Shown here: positions 8,246 to 17,114 of the stretch, piece after piece
How positions within the stretch are numbered: position 1 is the first letter of the stretch
Layout of the letters: each line of letters starts with the position of its first letter
Source: an uncultured Afifella sp.
Lineage (GTDB): Bacteria; Pseudomonadota; Alphaproteobacteria; Rhizobiales; Afifellaceae
NCBI GenBank assembly: GCA_945787495.1
Contig: CALZIL010000020.1
Span: 1 to 33,989, forward strand
Direction: 5' to 3'
DNA length: 33,989 nucleotides
Made by a program: the position numbers and the translations under genes
The notes under the pieces: model-generated
Told to the model about the DNA's origin: nothing
What the model saw: only the letters and a program-made list of their open reading frames with translations
Database searches by the model: none

Positions 8246-9262
8246 ATGCCGAACACAAAACACCCTTCAAGTGGATCGAAATGTCCATCATGTAATACTG
8301 CCCTGCATCCGAACGCCAAGTTCTGTCACGAATGCGGGAAGCTCGCAGGTGACCCGCGCGACGCAAAGCAACGGGACTGGAAGATCGTTGCACCCTTTGC
8401 TGTCCTGGTCGCCGCGGTTGGAGCAGTATTGGTACTTGTGCTTGGTAATTTTGCCACGGAACAAAAGAACCTCCCGAGCCCACCGCAATCCGATGTCGTC
8501 AGTTTTTCTCGACAGCTCAATCAGCCCGTCGATCTCTCGACGATGAGTTCGCGGGAAGCTGCGGACCGTTTGTTCAATCGGGTGATGCTCGCCAACGAGA
8601 GCGGAGATACTGCACAGGCAATGCAAGTCGCGCCGATGGCACTTCAGGCGTATCGGCTCGTCGACCGACCGGACGCCGACGCTTATTATCATATGGGTCT
8701 AATTAGCTTGGTGCTTGGGAATCTCGACGACGTGCGCAAGCAGATCGAGAACATCAAGCGAGATTCGACCGAGCATCTTTTGGGCCTGGCTCTCGCATTG
8801 AATGTGGCGAAACGCGTTGGTGACGACAAGTCGGAGTTGGACATTCTCACACGATTTGCGGCGGCATATGATGTGGAAATAAAGCGGGGCAAACCGGAGT
8901 ACGGGGCGCACAGCGCTACGATCGAGAAGCTCCGCGCGTCTACCGCAGGTTTAAGGACCACCGAGACTTCAAACCAGAACCCGAAACCAGTTGAAACCGG
9001 AGCTCAGCTTTTTGCCTCAAGGTGTGCGGTATGTCACGGTCCGAGCGCCTCGGGAAGCGACAAAGGCCCGCCGCTGGTTCATCAAATTTACGAACCTGGC
9101 CATCATGCCGACGCATCATTCTATCAGGCTGTTCGCCAGGGTGTGAAAAGTCACCATTGGTCGTTTGGAAACATGATGCCGATCCCGGATATTACGGACA
9201 AGCAAATTGGTCAAATTGTATCGTATGTTCGAAATCTCCAGGTGAAAAACGGTATAAAATAG
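8246..9262 (+). CDS. Membrane protein with N-terminal zinc ribbon and C-terminal cytochrome c domain
   Basis: The 338-residue protein has three parts. Residues 13-30 form a zinc ribbon (C13, C16, C27, C30). Residues 48-69 form one membrane helix. A helical middle part (about 100-235) resembles TPR-like repeats. A cytochrome c domain at the C-terminus has CAVCH at 260-264 and a candidate Met ligand in NMMPIPDIT. The positive N-terminal part should stay in the cytoplasm and the haem domain in the periplasm, so a metal site and a haem sit on opposite sides of the membrane. It stands alone, and its DNA is visibly AT-richer than the neighbours, suggesting transfer. Function is unknown; redox sensing or electron transfer are guesses. 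Confidence 0.8.
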   Translation: MPNTKHPSSGSKCPSCNTALHPNAKFCHECGKLAGDPRDAKQRDWKIVAPFAVLVAAVGAVLVLVLGNFATEQKNLPSPPQSDVVSFSRQLNQPVDLSTMSSREAADRLFNRVMLANESGDTAQAMQVAPMALQAYRLVDRPDADAYYHMGLISLVLGNLDDVRKQIENIKRDSTEHLLGLALALNVAKRVGDDKSELDILTRFAAAYDVEIKRGKPEYGAHSATIEKLRASTAGLRTTETSNQNPKPVETGAQLFASRCAVCHGPSASGSDKGPPLVHQIYEPGHHADASFYQAVRQGVKSHHWSFGNMMPIPDITDKQIGQIVSYVRNLQVKNGIK

Positions 9263-9688
9263 TCAGTATACATTTGGATTATTCATAGTCGCATCCAACG
9301 GCAACAGCAGCAGCTGAAAAGCCGGCGGATGTCCGGTTATGGCCCATAAGCGAAGTGCCGGGACTAGAGCGAGATGAGGTCAAATTGAATCATTTGACCT
9401 CATCTCGCTCTAGACACCCATGTTCGAGATACCCCCGAAATCGGAAATGCGGCATGCCGCCGGCAACGTATCGTTTATGAGTACAGACCCCCGATATCAA
9501 AATTGGTGAATGTGATCACCAACACGGGGGCTCTCGGCGTCATGCCCGAGGATGACGGTGGGGACAGGTCCAAGGGAGACAGCAGGATGGGCTGGTCCGC
9601 AATACCGGGTTCCGGCGTGGTCAGCCACCGCCCGTAAATCCAAACCGCGGCGGGTAATCACAGAAAAACGTCGCGCAGGTCTGGTAAT
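9263..9688. other. Noncoding stretch after the zinc-ribbon cytochrome
   Basis: No gene with a recognisable product was found here on either strand. The region holds the long hairpin at 9364-9413 and runs into the TetR operator at 9689. Short open frames on the minus strand are arginine- and proline-rich and resemble no family known to me. Confidence 0.6.
9364..9413. repeat. Perfect 21-bp inverted repeat with 8-nt loop
   Basis: Arms at 9364-9384 and 9393-9413 are exact reverse complements (CTAGAGCGAGATGAGGTCAAA and its complement) around the loop TTGAATCA. No T-run follows, so it is not a classical intrinsic terminator, though it could end transcription of the gene at 8246. Similar CTAGAGC-edged palindromes with a TTGAATCA centre are dispersed in Rhizobiales genomes (recalled, not searched). 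Confidence 0.85.
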
Positions 9689-9706
9689 TGAATGAACATT
9701 CATTCA
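9689..9706. promoter_or_regulatory. TetR (FadR-type) operator, site 1
   Basis: TGAATGA and TCATTCA form 7-bp inverted arms around ACAT. The pattern matches the consensus TGAATGANTANTCATTCA recalled for the TetR-family FadR of Bacillus subtilis, which releases DNA on binding long-chain acyl-CoA. It lies upstream of the SDR-crotonase-dehydrogenase unit. Two related sites precede the other two units of the cluster. Confidence 0.8.
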
Positions 9707-9809
9707 TTATCGATGGCGTAGGCGTTGTCTGCCTGCCGGGTAGGGCAAGTCTGGTCAACGGTCCAAACAGGGGCAGGAGCGGATCAGTCAGGGGCGCACA
9801 AATCACTTC

Positions 9810-9859
9810 GCGCATTGGAACTGGGCGCGCATTGGAACTGGGGGCGCATTGGAACAGGG
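9810..9859. repeat. Three tandem 17-bp direct repeats before the SDR gene
   Basis: The unit GCGCATTGGAACTGGGC recurs at 9810, 9827 and 9844 with a strict 17-bp period; the copies differ at only two positions (C/G at the end, T/A in the third). The last copy runs into the ribosome binding site of the SDR gene. It could be a direct-repeat regulator site, a translation-control element, or slippage. Confidence 0.8.
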
Positions 9860-9871
9860 GAAGTGGCTGTC

Positions 9872-10618
9872 ATGAAAATGCAAGACAAGGTTGCCGTGGT
9901 CACCGGTGCGGCTTCCGGCATCGGCCTTGCCACGGCTGAGGCCTTCGCAAAAGCAGGCGCGCATGTCGTCCTGGCCGATATCGCCGAAGACAAGGGCGAG
10001 CAGGCGGCCGAAAACATCCGGTCCGGCGGGCAATCGGCCAAATTCATCGCCATGGACGTGACCGACGCTGCCGCCATCGAGGCGTTCAGGGACGCGGTGC
10101 TGGCGTGGCAGGGCGAGGTCGACATCGTCGCCAATATCGCCGGCTGGGGCACCATTCAGCCTTTCGTCGACAATTCCCCGGAATTCTGGCGCAAGGTCGT
10201 CGATCTGAACCTGATGGGGCCGATTGCGATCACCAGGGCTTTCCTGGACGGCATGATCGAGCGCAAGTCCGGCAAGATCGTCAACGTCTCCAGCGACGCC
10301 GGACGTGTCGGCAGCCTCGGCGAAACCGTCTACTCCGCCGCCAAGGGCGGCGTCATCGCCTTCACAAAATCGCTGGCGCGCGAAATGGCGCGGTTCGAGA
10401 TCAACGTCAATTGCGTCTGCCCGGGTCCGACCGACACGCCGCTTCTGGCTGCCGAGCCGGAAAAGTTTCGCGAAGCGTTCAAACGGGTCACGCCGATGCG
10501 CCGCTTTGCCAGGCCGGAAGAGATTGCCGACGCGGTTTTGTTTTTTGCCAGCGACAAAGCGAGCTTCGTCACCGGCCAGGTCATCAGCGTCAGCGGCGGC
10601 ATCACCATGGCCGGCTGA
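9872..10618 (+). CDS. Short-chain dehydrogenase/reductase (SDR)
   Basis: The 248-residue protein is a classical NAD(P)-dependent SDR that probably oxidises a 3-hydroxyacyl-CoA or related alcohol. Visible motifs are TGAASGIG (11-18), an acidic residue after the second strand (D36, favouring NAD), ANIAG at 87-91, S140/S141, and the catalytic YSAAK with Y154 and K158, then CPGPTDTPLL. ATG 9872 is chosen because family homology starts there and AGGGGAAG lies just upstream; an open frame extends 49 codons earlier but crosses the tandem repeats and operator flank. It is first in a unit with a crotonase and an acyl-CoA dehydrogenase, preceded by TetR site 1. Confidence 0.9.
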   Translation: MKMQDKVAVVTGAASGIGLATAEAFAKAGAHVVLADIAEDKGEQAAENIRSGGQSAKFIAMDVTDAAAIEAFRDAVLAWQGEVDIVANIAGWGTIQPFVDNSPEFWRKVVDLNLMGPIAITRAFLDGMIERKSGKIVNVSSDAGRVGSLGETVYSAAKGGVIAFTKSLAREMARFEINVNCVCPGPTDTPLLAAEPEKFREAFKRVTPMRRFARPEEIADAVLFFASDKASFVTGQVISVSGGITMAG

Positions 10619-10662
10619 CGGCAAATTTGGAACGCGCAAACTAAAGACTGGAGACAAGGGCG

Positions 10663-11481
10663 ATGTACACATTGAAGGGTGCGGAATTTCAGCCGAAGCA
10701 TTTCGGCTGGTCGGTGGACGGCAAGGTCGCGACGATCACGCTCAATCAGCCGGAGCGAAAAAATCCGTTGACCTTCGAGAGCTATGCCGAGCTTCGCGAT
10801 ACGTTTCACAAATTGCAATATGCCGACGACATCAAGGTGGTCGTTTTCACCGGCGCCGGCGGCAATTTCTGCTCCGGCGGCGATGTCCACGACATTATCG
10901 GCCCGCTCACCAAGATGGATATGGGCGGCTTGCTGGCCTTCACGCGGATGACCGGCAATCTGATCAAGGAAATGCGCAATTGCCCGCAGCCGATCATCGC
11001 CGCGGTCGAAGGCGTCTGTGTCGGCGCCGGCGCGATCATCGCCATGGCCAGCGATCTGCGCTATGGCGGCGAGGGGTGCAAGACCGCCTTCCTGTTCGTC
11101 CGCGTCGGGCTGGCCGGCTGCGATATGGCTGCCTGCGCGATCCTGCCGCGCATCATCGGTCAGGGACGGGCCTCCGAACTGCTCTATACCGGCCGCGTCA
11201 TGGGCGCCGAAGAGGGGCAGTCCTGGGGCTTCTACAATGATGTAACGCCGGCCGGCGGCGCTCTCGACAAGGCCCGTGAAGTGGCCGGCAAGTTGGCCAG
11301 CGGGCCGACCTTCGCCCACGGAGTCACCAAAAAGTGCCTGCACCAGGAATGGAACGTGACGATCGAGCAGGCGCTGGAAATCGAGGCCGAGGCGCAGGCC
11401 ATCTGCATGCAGACGGAGGATTTCAAGCGCGCTTACAACGCCTTCGTCGCCAAGGAAAAACCCGTCTTTGAAGGCAATTAG
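10663..11481 (+). CDS. Enoyl-CoA hydratase/isomerase (crotonase) family protein, atypical active site
   Basis: The 272-residue protein has the crotonase fold: the acyl-CoA oxyanion-hole segments GNFCSGGDV (67-75) and VCVGAGA (118-124) and a C-terminal helical tail. The two glutamates that hydrate the double bond in rat mitochondrial crotonase (E144, E164) align by eye with I125 and V146, and an acidic residue appears instead at D154 (GLAGCDMA). It may therefore be an isomerase, hydrolase or C-C lyase rather than a hydratase. It starts at ATG 10663, 44 bp after the SDR gene, and precedes the dehydrogenase by 27 bp, so it belongs to the TetR-controlled unit. Confidence 0.85.
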   Translation: MYTLKGAEFQPKHFGWSVDGKVATITLNQPERKNPLTFESYAELRDTFHKLQYADDIKVVVFTGAGGNFCSGGDVHDIIGPLTKMDMGGLLAFTRMTGNLIKEMRNCPQPIIAAVEGVCVGAGAIIAMASDLRYGGEGCKTAFLFVRVGLAGCDMAACAILPRIIGQGRASELLYTGRVMGAEEGQSWGFYNDVTPAGGALDKAREVAGKLASGPTFAHGVTKKCLHQEWNVTIEQALEIEAEAQAICMQTEDFKRAYNAFVAKEKPVFEGN

Positions 11482-11508
11482 GCGCCGTACTTCGCCCGGG
11501 AGATCAAT

Positions 11509-12705
11509 GTGGCCGACAGCACGTTCTTAGACTGGCCGTTCTTCGGCGATGACCACAGGCGGCTGGCGGAAGAGCTGAGGCACTGGGCCGCCGAGCATGT
11601 CGCGCCGCTTCAGGAGCCGTCCCATGACGACGCTGCACTCGACGCGCGCTGCCGGGACCTTGTCGGCATGCTCGGCCGGGGCGGCTGGCTCAGATACTGC
11701 GTCCCGGGTGAGTATGGCGGCGCCGGCAGGCTTGAGGTGCGCAATCTGTGCCTTGCCCGCGAGACCTTGAGTTACGTCTCGGGCCTGGCCGATTTTGCCT
11801 TCGCCATGCAGGGATTGGGCACCGGCCCGATCTCGCTGTTTGGCAGCGAGGCACTGAAAAGGCGGTACCTGGCAAACGTCGCGACAGGTAAGTCCATTGC
11901 CGCCTTCGCCTTGTCGGAACCGGATGCCGGATCGGACGTCGGCGCGATAGCGACGACCGCAACGCGCGATGGTTCCGACTACTTGCTTTATGGTGTCAAG
12001 ACATGGATCTCCAATGCCGGGCTGGCCGATCATTATGTGGTGTTCGCCCGCACCGGCGAGGCTCCCGGCACCAAAGGTCTGTCGGCTTTCGTGGTCGATG
12101 CTGACAGCCCCGGTCTGGACGTTGCCGAACGTATCGCGGTCATGGCGCCCCATCCCCTTGGCACCATCGCTCTTGATAGTTGCCGGGTGCCGGCCGGGCA
12201 GATGTTGGCGGGTCCGGGCGACGGGTTCCGGGTTGCCATGAGCACGCTGGATGTCTTTCGCTCAACGGTCGGCGCCGCCGCGCTCGGCTTTGCCCGCCGG
12301 GCCCTGGACGAAGCGGTGGCGCGAAGCCGTGAGCGTCAGGCGTTTGGCCGGCACTTGCGCGATTTTCAGCTCATCCAGGCCAAGATCGCCGATATGGCCG
12401 TGGCGGTCGATGCCGCCGCGCTGCTGATTTACCGCGCCGCCTGGGCAAAGGACACATCCGAAGGCGGCCGTGTGACCCGTGAGGCGTCGATGGCGAAACT
12501 CTTCGCCACCGAAGCGGCGCAAAAGGTCGTCGACCAGGCCGTGCAGATCTTTGGCGGACTTGGCCTGGTCCACGGCAACATTGCCGAAAGCCTGTATCGC
12601 GAGATTCGGGCCTTGCGCATTTACGAGGGCACGAGCGAGATCCAGAAACTGGTCATCGCGGCCGAAATTCTGGGCGAAAAGGAAGGTTCGGAGCCTGGGT
12701 CATGA
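11509..12705 (+). CDS. Acyl-CoA dehydrogenase
   Basis: The 398-residue flavoprotein desaturates an acyl-CoA at alpha-beta and passes electrons to ETF. Family signatures are [10 protein letters not shown] (134-143) near the [18 protein letters not shown] (276-290), the IFGGLG loop (347-352) and the catalytic base E373 in IYEGTSEIQ. It starts at GTG 11509. It closes the first TetR-controlled unit. With the SDR, two crotonases and the CoA ligase it makes an almost complete beta-oxidation set, lacking only a thiolase in this window. Chain length or ring preference is not deducible; cyclic carboxylates are possible given the ligase. Confidence 0.93.
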   Translation: MADSTFLDWPFFGDDHRRLAEELRHWAAEHVAPLQEPSHDDAALDARCRDLVGMLGRGGWLRYCVPGEYGGAGRLEVRNLCLARETLSYVSGLADFAFAMQGLGTGPISLFGSEALKRRYLANVATGKSIAAFALSEPDAGSDVGAIATTATRDGSDYLLYGVKTWISNAGLADHYVVFARTGEAPGTKGLSAFVVDADSPGLDVAERIAVMAPHPLGTIALDSCRVPAGQMLAGPGDGFRVAMSTLDVFRSTVGAAALGFARRALDEAVARSRERQAFGRHLRDFQLIQAKIADMAVAVDAAALLIYRAAWAKDTSEGGRVTREASMAKLFATEAAQKVVDQAVQIFGGLGLVHGNIAESLYREIRALRIYEGTSEIQKLVIAAEILGEKEGSEPGS

Positions 12706-12789
12706 CCGCAAATTCTGCCGCAAGACCCCTCATCCTGAGTATCTTGGCAAAACCTGCAAAGTGGCGCGCAAAGGGAATTGCCTTGAGAC

Positions 12790-12807
12790 TGAATGAATAT
12801 TCATTCA
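12790..12807. promoter_or_regulatory. TetR (FadR-type) operator, site 2
   Basis: TGAATGAATATTCATTCA is a perfect 18-bp palindrome and the best match in the window to the Bacillus FadR consensus. It lies 56 bp upstream of the second enoyl-CoA hydratase gene, within its promoter region, so the ECH-ligase unit should be repressed by the TetR protein encoded at 15445. Confidence 0.85.
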
Positions 12808-12862
12808 TATTCATGCCTTGGCATAACGTAAAGCTGAATGGATGTGATGAGGCGGTGCGCCG

Positions 12863-13621
12863 ATGATGAGCCTGACCATTGATACGCCGATTGCGACGGT
12901 GGTGTTCAACCGGCCGCCGGTCAACGCGATCAGCGATGAGTGGCTCGACCACTTCGATGCCGCCCTCGACAAGGTGGGCGCCGGCGGCGAAATCTCCGTT
13001 CTCCATTTCAAAAGTTCACTCAGGACATTTTGTGCCGGCGCCGATCTTGACCTCATGCGCGCGCTGCTGGTGACGGCGGAGGGGCGCAACGCCATGGTTG
13101 GCGTGGTTCGCCGCATCCAGAATGCCTTTTCCCGCCTGGAGGCGATGCCGGTAGTATGCGTGGCGGAAATCGGCGGCGCGGCGCTTGGCGGTGGTTTGGA
13201 GCTTGCGCTGGCCTGTGACCTGCGCGTCGCCGGCGAAAGCGCCAGGCTCGGACTGCCGGAAGCCGGACTTGGCCTGGTGCCCGGCGCCGGCGGAACCCAG
13301 CGCCTCCCGCGCATTGCCGGCGAGGCAACCGCCCGCCGGCTCATCCTTGGCGCCGAGGTCGTGGACGCCAATGAGGCAGCCAGGCTTGGACTGGTGCAAT
13401 GGGTCGTTCCGGACGACGAACTGGCAGACTGGACGCAAACGCTGGTGGCACGGCTCGGGTCGCTACCCGGTCCCGCTTTGGCGGCATGTAAAAGCTGCAT
13501 TGCCGCGTCGTTTGACGGTTCGCCAGAGGGTTATGACCGCGAGTTGCAAGTCACACGTGAACTCCACGGCCAGGCCGAAACACAGCAGCGCATCCAGGCG
13601 TTTCTGGAGCGGGCATCATGA
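12863..13621 (+). CDS. Enoyl-CoA hydratase (canonical crotonase)
   Basis: The 252-residue enzyme should hydrate 2-enoyl-CoA to 3-hydroxyacyl-CoA. Both catalytic glutamates are in place, E113 in ALGGGLELALACD and E133 in GLPEAGLGLVPG, followed by GGTQRLPR. It differs from the crotonase at 10663, which lacks both. Two adjacent ATG codons (12863, 12866) are possible starts. Its TGA overlaps the ATG of the acyl-CoA ligase by 4 bp (13618-13621), so the two are translationally coupled. TetR site 2 precedes it. Confidence 0.92.
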   Translation: MMSLTIDTPIATVVFNRPPVNAISDEWLDHFDAALDKVGAGGEISVLHFKSSLRTFCAGADLDLMRALLVTAEGRNAMVGVVRRIQNAFSRLEAMPVVCVAEIGGAALGGGLELALACDLRVAGESARLGLPEAGLGLVPGAGGTQRLPRIAGEATARRLILGAEVVDANEAARLGLVQWVVPDDELADWTQTLVARLGSLPGPALAACKSCIAASFDGSPEGYDRELQVTRELHGQAETQQRIQAFLERAS

Positions 13622-15294
13622 TTGCCGCCGATACGACCGGCGTTGCTCCAACGCCGTCCCGCGCTGCGGAGATGGGGGTCTGCCTGGATCAACGGCGTAT
13701 CGAGCACGAGGCAGCGGTCGGCAACTGGCCGGAGCGCGTGCTGACCGATTATTTCGATGACGCCCTTCGGCAGCGGCCGCAGACTACTGCATTGATCGCC
13801 GACCGCTGCGATGACGATTCACCGACCACCATGACTTTCGCCGAATTGAATGATCGCGTCGATCGCATCGCCACCAATCTGCGCGGTCTGGGTGTCGATC
13901 ATGGCGATGTCGTGTCGTTTCAATTGCCGAACTGGTGGGAGTTTGTCGCAATTCACCTGGCCTGCCTTCGCATCGGCGCGGTGAGCAATCCGCTGATGAC
14001 GATTTTCCGTGCCCGAGAGCTGGAGTTCATGGTCGGGTTCGCCGAATCCAAGGTGCTGATCGTGCCACGGGTTTTTCAGAAATTCGATTACCAGTCGCTG
14101 GCCCTGGACTTGCAGCAGCGGCTTCCGGCCTTGCAGCATGTTCTGGTGGTTGGTGGTGAGGGCAAAAATTCCTTCGAGGCCGTATTGCTTGGCGACGTCG
14201 ATCGGGCATCGGCGCCCGAAAGAACACCGGCAACGCCAAATGACGTCATCCAGCTGCTCTACACATCGGGCACGACGGGGCGGCCCAAGGGGGTGATGCA
14301 CAGCTCCAACACCTTGCTGACCTCAGCCATTCAGCTTTCTGAACGATTTGGATTGACTGCCAGCGATGTCATATTCATGCCGGCGCCGCTCGCCCATCAA
14401 CTGGGATTCTGCCTTGGCATGATGATGGCGATCCAGGTCGGCATGCCGCTTGTCACCATGGATGTTTGGGAACCGGCCAAGGCGGCCGAACTGATCGCGG
14501 CGCATAAGGTCACATATGCCTGTGGCTCGACGCCGTTTTTAACCGACCTGACCGAGACCCCGGATATCGACAGACTGGACCTTGACGGCTTCCGGCTGTT
14601 CCTGACATCCGGCGCGCCGATACTCGCCGCCGGCGTTGAGCAAGCACATGCTGTTCTTGGCGTCTCCGTCGTAACCGGATGGGGCATGACCGAACTTATT
14701 CAGGGGACCGCGACATCGCCCTCAAGCAGTCCCGATGAACCGATGACCGACGGCGCGGTTTTTGCCGGCGGTGAAGTGCGCATCGTCGATGCCGGTCATA
14801 GCGTGCTGCCGCCGGGCGAGGAGGGCAATCTGCAGTTTCGCGGTTCGACCGTTTTTATTGGCTATTTCAAGCGGCCTGACCTTTATGGCATCGGCGATGA
14901 CGGATGGTTTGATACCGGCGACCTCGCCAAGCTGGACGAGCGCGGGCATATTCGCATTGTCGGCCGCAGCAAGGACATCATCATCCGTGGCGGCGAGAAC
15001 ATCCCGGTTTTTGAAATCGAGAACCTGATTTATGAGATGCCGCAGGTGAAAGACACCGCGCTTGTCGCCATGCCGGATACCCGCCTTGGTGAGAGGTGTT
15101 GTGCCTTTGTGACGCTGCAACCGGGCTGCAATCTGGAATTTGCCGACATGATTTCCTTTCTGGAAAAGCAGAACCTGGCGCGCCAGTACCTGCCGGAGAG
15201 GCTGGAAATCCTCGATGAGATGCCGCGAACCCCAACCGGCAAAATCCAGAAATTCGTACTCCGCGACATAGCGGCATTCCAGAGCAGTGATTGA
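13618..15294 (+). CDS. Acyl-CoA synthetase (AMP-forming), medium-chain or cyclic acid type
   Basis: The 558-residue ANL-superfamily ligase activates a carboxylic acid with ATP and CoA. It shows the P-loop YTSGTTGRPKG (215-225), the GWGMTE motif, the hinge region DGWFDTGDLAKLDERG, the IVGRSKDIIIRGGENI segment, and the C-terminal lysine in PRTPTGKIQKF that completes adenylation. The overall look is close to cyclohexanecarboxylate-CoA and medium-chain ligases, but the acid is not established. The first 20 residues may be an over-extended start, yet ATG 13618 overlaps the hydratase stop, which supports it. It would supply the substrate for the dehydrogenase and hydratases of this cluster. Confidence 0.92.
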   Translation: MIAADTTGVAPTPSRAAEMGVCLDQRRIEHEAAVGNWPERVLTDYFDDALRQRPQTTALIADRCDDDSPTTMTFAELNDRVDRIATNLRGLGVDHGDVVSFQLPNWWEFVAIHLACLRIGAVSNPLMTIFRARELEFMVGFAESKVLIVPRVFQKFDYQSLALDLQQRLPALQHVLVVGGEGKNSFEAVLLGDVDRASAPERTPATPNDVIQLLYTSGTTGRPKGVMHSSNTLLTSAIQLSERFGLTASDVIFMPAPLAHQLGFCLGMMMAIQVGMPLVTMDVWEPAKAAELIAAHKVTYACGSTPFLTDLTETPDIDRLDLDGFRLFLTSGAPILAAGVEQAHAVLGVSVVTGWGMTELIQGTATSPSSSPDEPMTDGAVFAGGEVRIVDAGHSVLPPGEEGNLQFRGSTVFIGYFKRPDLYGIGDDGWFDTGDLAKLDERGHIRIVGRSKDIIIRGGENIPVFEIENLIYEMPQVKDTALVAMPDTRLGERCCAFVTLQPGCNLEFADMISFLEKQNLARQYLPERLEILDEMPRTPTGKIQKFVLRDIAAFQSSD

Positions 15295-15365
15295 CCGGCC
15301 CGCCATGTTGACACCGCCAATCGGGTGGCAAATGAGGTAGCAGTTTTGACGATGACCGCGATGAA

Positions 15366-15383
15366 TGAATGAACGCTCACTCG
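15366..15383. promoter_or_regulatory. TetR (FadR-type) operator, site 3 (degenerate)
   Basis: TGAATGA-ACGC-TCACTCG keeps the left arm exactly and the right arm with two mismatches. It lies 62 bp upstream of the tetR start, suggesting weaker autoregulation. Confidence 0.6.
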
Positions 15384-15444
15384 CCGGCAAGCGCGCCCTC
15401 CAAAGGCGTGCCCCGGAAACGAACTCGCGAAAAAGGGAAAAGCC

Positions 15445-16143
15445 TTGCAAAATTATTCCAGCCGCGCCCTTGAAGTGAAGAGCCTGGTCATTGATGAAGC
15501 GCTGGTGCGCGAACGGCGCAGCCAGATCGTCGCCGGGGCAGTCAAGCTGTTCTCGCAAAAGGGCTATGATCAAACGACAGTCCAGCAGGTCGCGAAAAAA
15601 GCCGGCGTCAGCACCGGACTGATCTATCAATATGTGCACGACAAAGAGGATCTGCTGCTGCTGTCGATTCTCGATGTCGTCGATTCCTATGCCCGGGAAA
15701 TTCCAGCCGCGCTGGAGGGCGTGGAACAGCCTCTGGACCGGTGCTGTGCTGCATTCGCCGCCTATTGCCGGGTTGTCGATGCCCGCCGCGAAGCGACGCT
15801 ACTTGCCTATCGATCGACAAATTCGCTGCCGCCTCGGCGCCAGCAGCTGATCAAGGATGCCGAACTTGAAACAAACGAGTTGATCGGCGCCTGTATCCAG
15901 GAATGCGTCAACCAGGGACTGTTCCGCAATGTCGACATCGAACTGGCGACCTATCAACTGGTCATGTACGCCCATGCCTGGGCGTTAAAGCACTGGCATT
16001 TCGTCAAGCGCATCGATCTGGAGGTTTATATTTCACGCGGCCTCGACCTGTTCCTGCATGGCCTGTTGACGGACAAGGGGCACGAACATCTGCAACGGCA
16101 GACCGCCGGTAGCGGGAAAGCGGCGCCCAGGCGCAAGCGGTAA
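15445..16143 (+). CDS. TetR-family regulator, probable acyl-CoA-responsive repressor
   Basis: The 232-residue protein has a TetR N-terminal DNA-binding domain (about residues 24-70) with the recognition region TTVQQVAKKAGVSTGLIYQYV (44-64) and a C-terminal ligand domain that ends in a basic tail. The start is taken as TTG 15445 after AAAGGGAAAA; no ATG exists in this frame before the HTH. Three operator-like palindromes in front of the SDR, ECH and tetR units suggest it represses the whole acyl-CoA cluster and itself. By analogy with FadR of Bacillus, a CoA thioester is the likely inducer; this is inference. Confidence 0.88.
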   Translation: MQNYSSRALEVKSLVIDEALVRERRSQIVAGAVKLFSQKGYDQTTVQQVAKKAGVSTGLIYQYVHDKEDLLLLSILDVVDSYAREIPAALEGVEQPLDRCCAAFAAYCRVVDARREATLLAYRSTNSLPPRRQQLIKDAELETNELIGACIQECVNQGLFRNVDIELATYQLVMYAHAWALKHWHFVKRIDLEVYISRGLDLFLHGLLTDKGHEHLQRQTAGSGKAAPRRKR

Positions 16144-16332
16144 GGAATTGTCGCGTCGCTTTGACGGATTGCCGTGCGGTTTTATCGCTACAGGTTGCCG
16201 CTGGCATTCGGCACTCTGCTTTCCAAGCCAGGTTGAGTTTGGGGAAAAGGCAATGTTAGCTTAAGTGCTCCTCGACTCAGCCGGCAGCACTCTAATCCGG
16301 CATTCTCGGACGGATCCAAGACGGAAATTGCG

Positions 16333-17076
16333 ATGGCGCAGATCGACGACGAAACACGCGCGCCGGTCCGGGCCGCGGCGACGCTGGATATCCCGGCGGT
16401 CGAAAAGCGTGCCGCACCGCTTCGCCGGGATGTTGTCGATGCTCTGCGCAAGGCGATTATCGAAGGCCGCCTCGCGCCGGGATCCCGGCTGATCGAGCGT
16501 GAACTGATCGAATTGACCGGCGTGTCCCGGACCGTCATTCGCGAAGCGCTGCGGCAGCTTGAATCCGAATCGATCATCGAAACGATCCCCAACAAGGGGC
16601 CGATCGTCCGGCAGCTGACGCGGGCCGAAGCGGAAGACCTCTATGCGATTCGCTCGGTCCTGGAGGGGCTTGCCGCCCGCATGTTCGTCGCAAATGCCTC
16701 TGAGGAGGATATCAAAGCGCTGAAAAATGCGCTCGATCGCACGATTGATGCCTACCGGGACAACCCGCCCGACATCATCATGAAAGTGAAGAACGAGTTC
16801 TACGAAATTCTGTTCGCCGGCGCGGGCAGCGAGACATTGTCGTCGATGATCTCCATGCTGCACGCGCGGATATGGCGCTGGCGCGCATTGGGTCTCGGCC
16901 ACCCGAAACGATCGCCGCGCCGGTCCAGACAAAGTATCGCCGGACTGCGCAAACTCTACGATGCGCTGAAGAAAAGAAACGCCGACCTTGCTGAAAAAAT
17001 CGCCCGGCAAGAAGTCATGAATGCCGCCGCCGAAATCATGCAGATACTCGGACGGGAAAACGCCGAAACGCTGTAG
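16333..17076 (+). CDS. GntR-family regulator (FadR/FCD subfamily)
   Basis: The 247-residue protein has an N-terminal winged helix (about 30-95) with LRRDVVDALRKAIIEGRLAPG and the GntR signature around ERELIELTGVSRTVIREALRQL, then an all-helical FCD effector domain (about 100-230). FCD regulators usually sense organic acids or sugar acids. One expected metal-binding His of FCD domains appears as Tyr in NEFYEIL, so the effector site may be metal-free. It is followed after 38 bp by the LVIVD-repeat gene and probably controls the region to 21738. No strong Shine-Dalgarno is visible before ATG 16333. Confidence 0.88.
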   Translation: MAQIDDETRAPVRAAATLDIPAVEKRAAPLRRDVVDALRKAIIEGRLAPGSRLIERELIELTGVSRTVIREALRQLESESIIETIPNKGPIVRQLTRAEAEDLYAIRSVLEGLAARMFVANASEEDIKALKNALDRTIDAYRDNPPDIIMKVKNEFYEILFAGAGSETLSSMISMLHARIWRWRALGLGHPKRSPRRSRQSIAGLRKLYDALKKRNADLAEKIARQEVMNAAAEIMQILGRENAETL

Positions 17077-17114
17077 CGACGCCTTGTGAATAAACCTTGT
17101 GAAAGGAAACGCGG

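Noticed and set aside
9810-9859. CRISPR-like array
   Set aside because: The three 17-bp units abut directly with no spacers and no cas genes are present.
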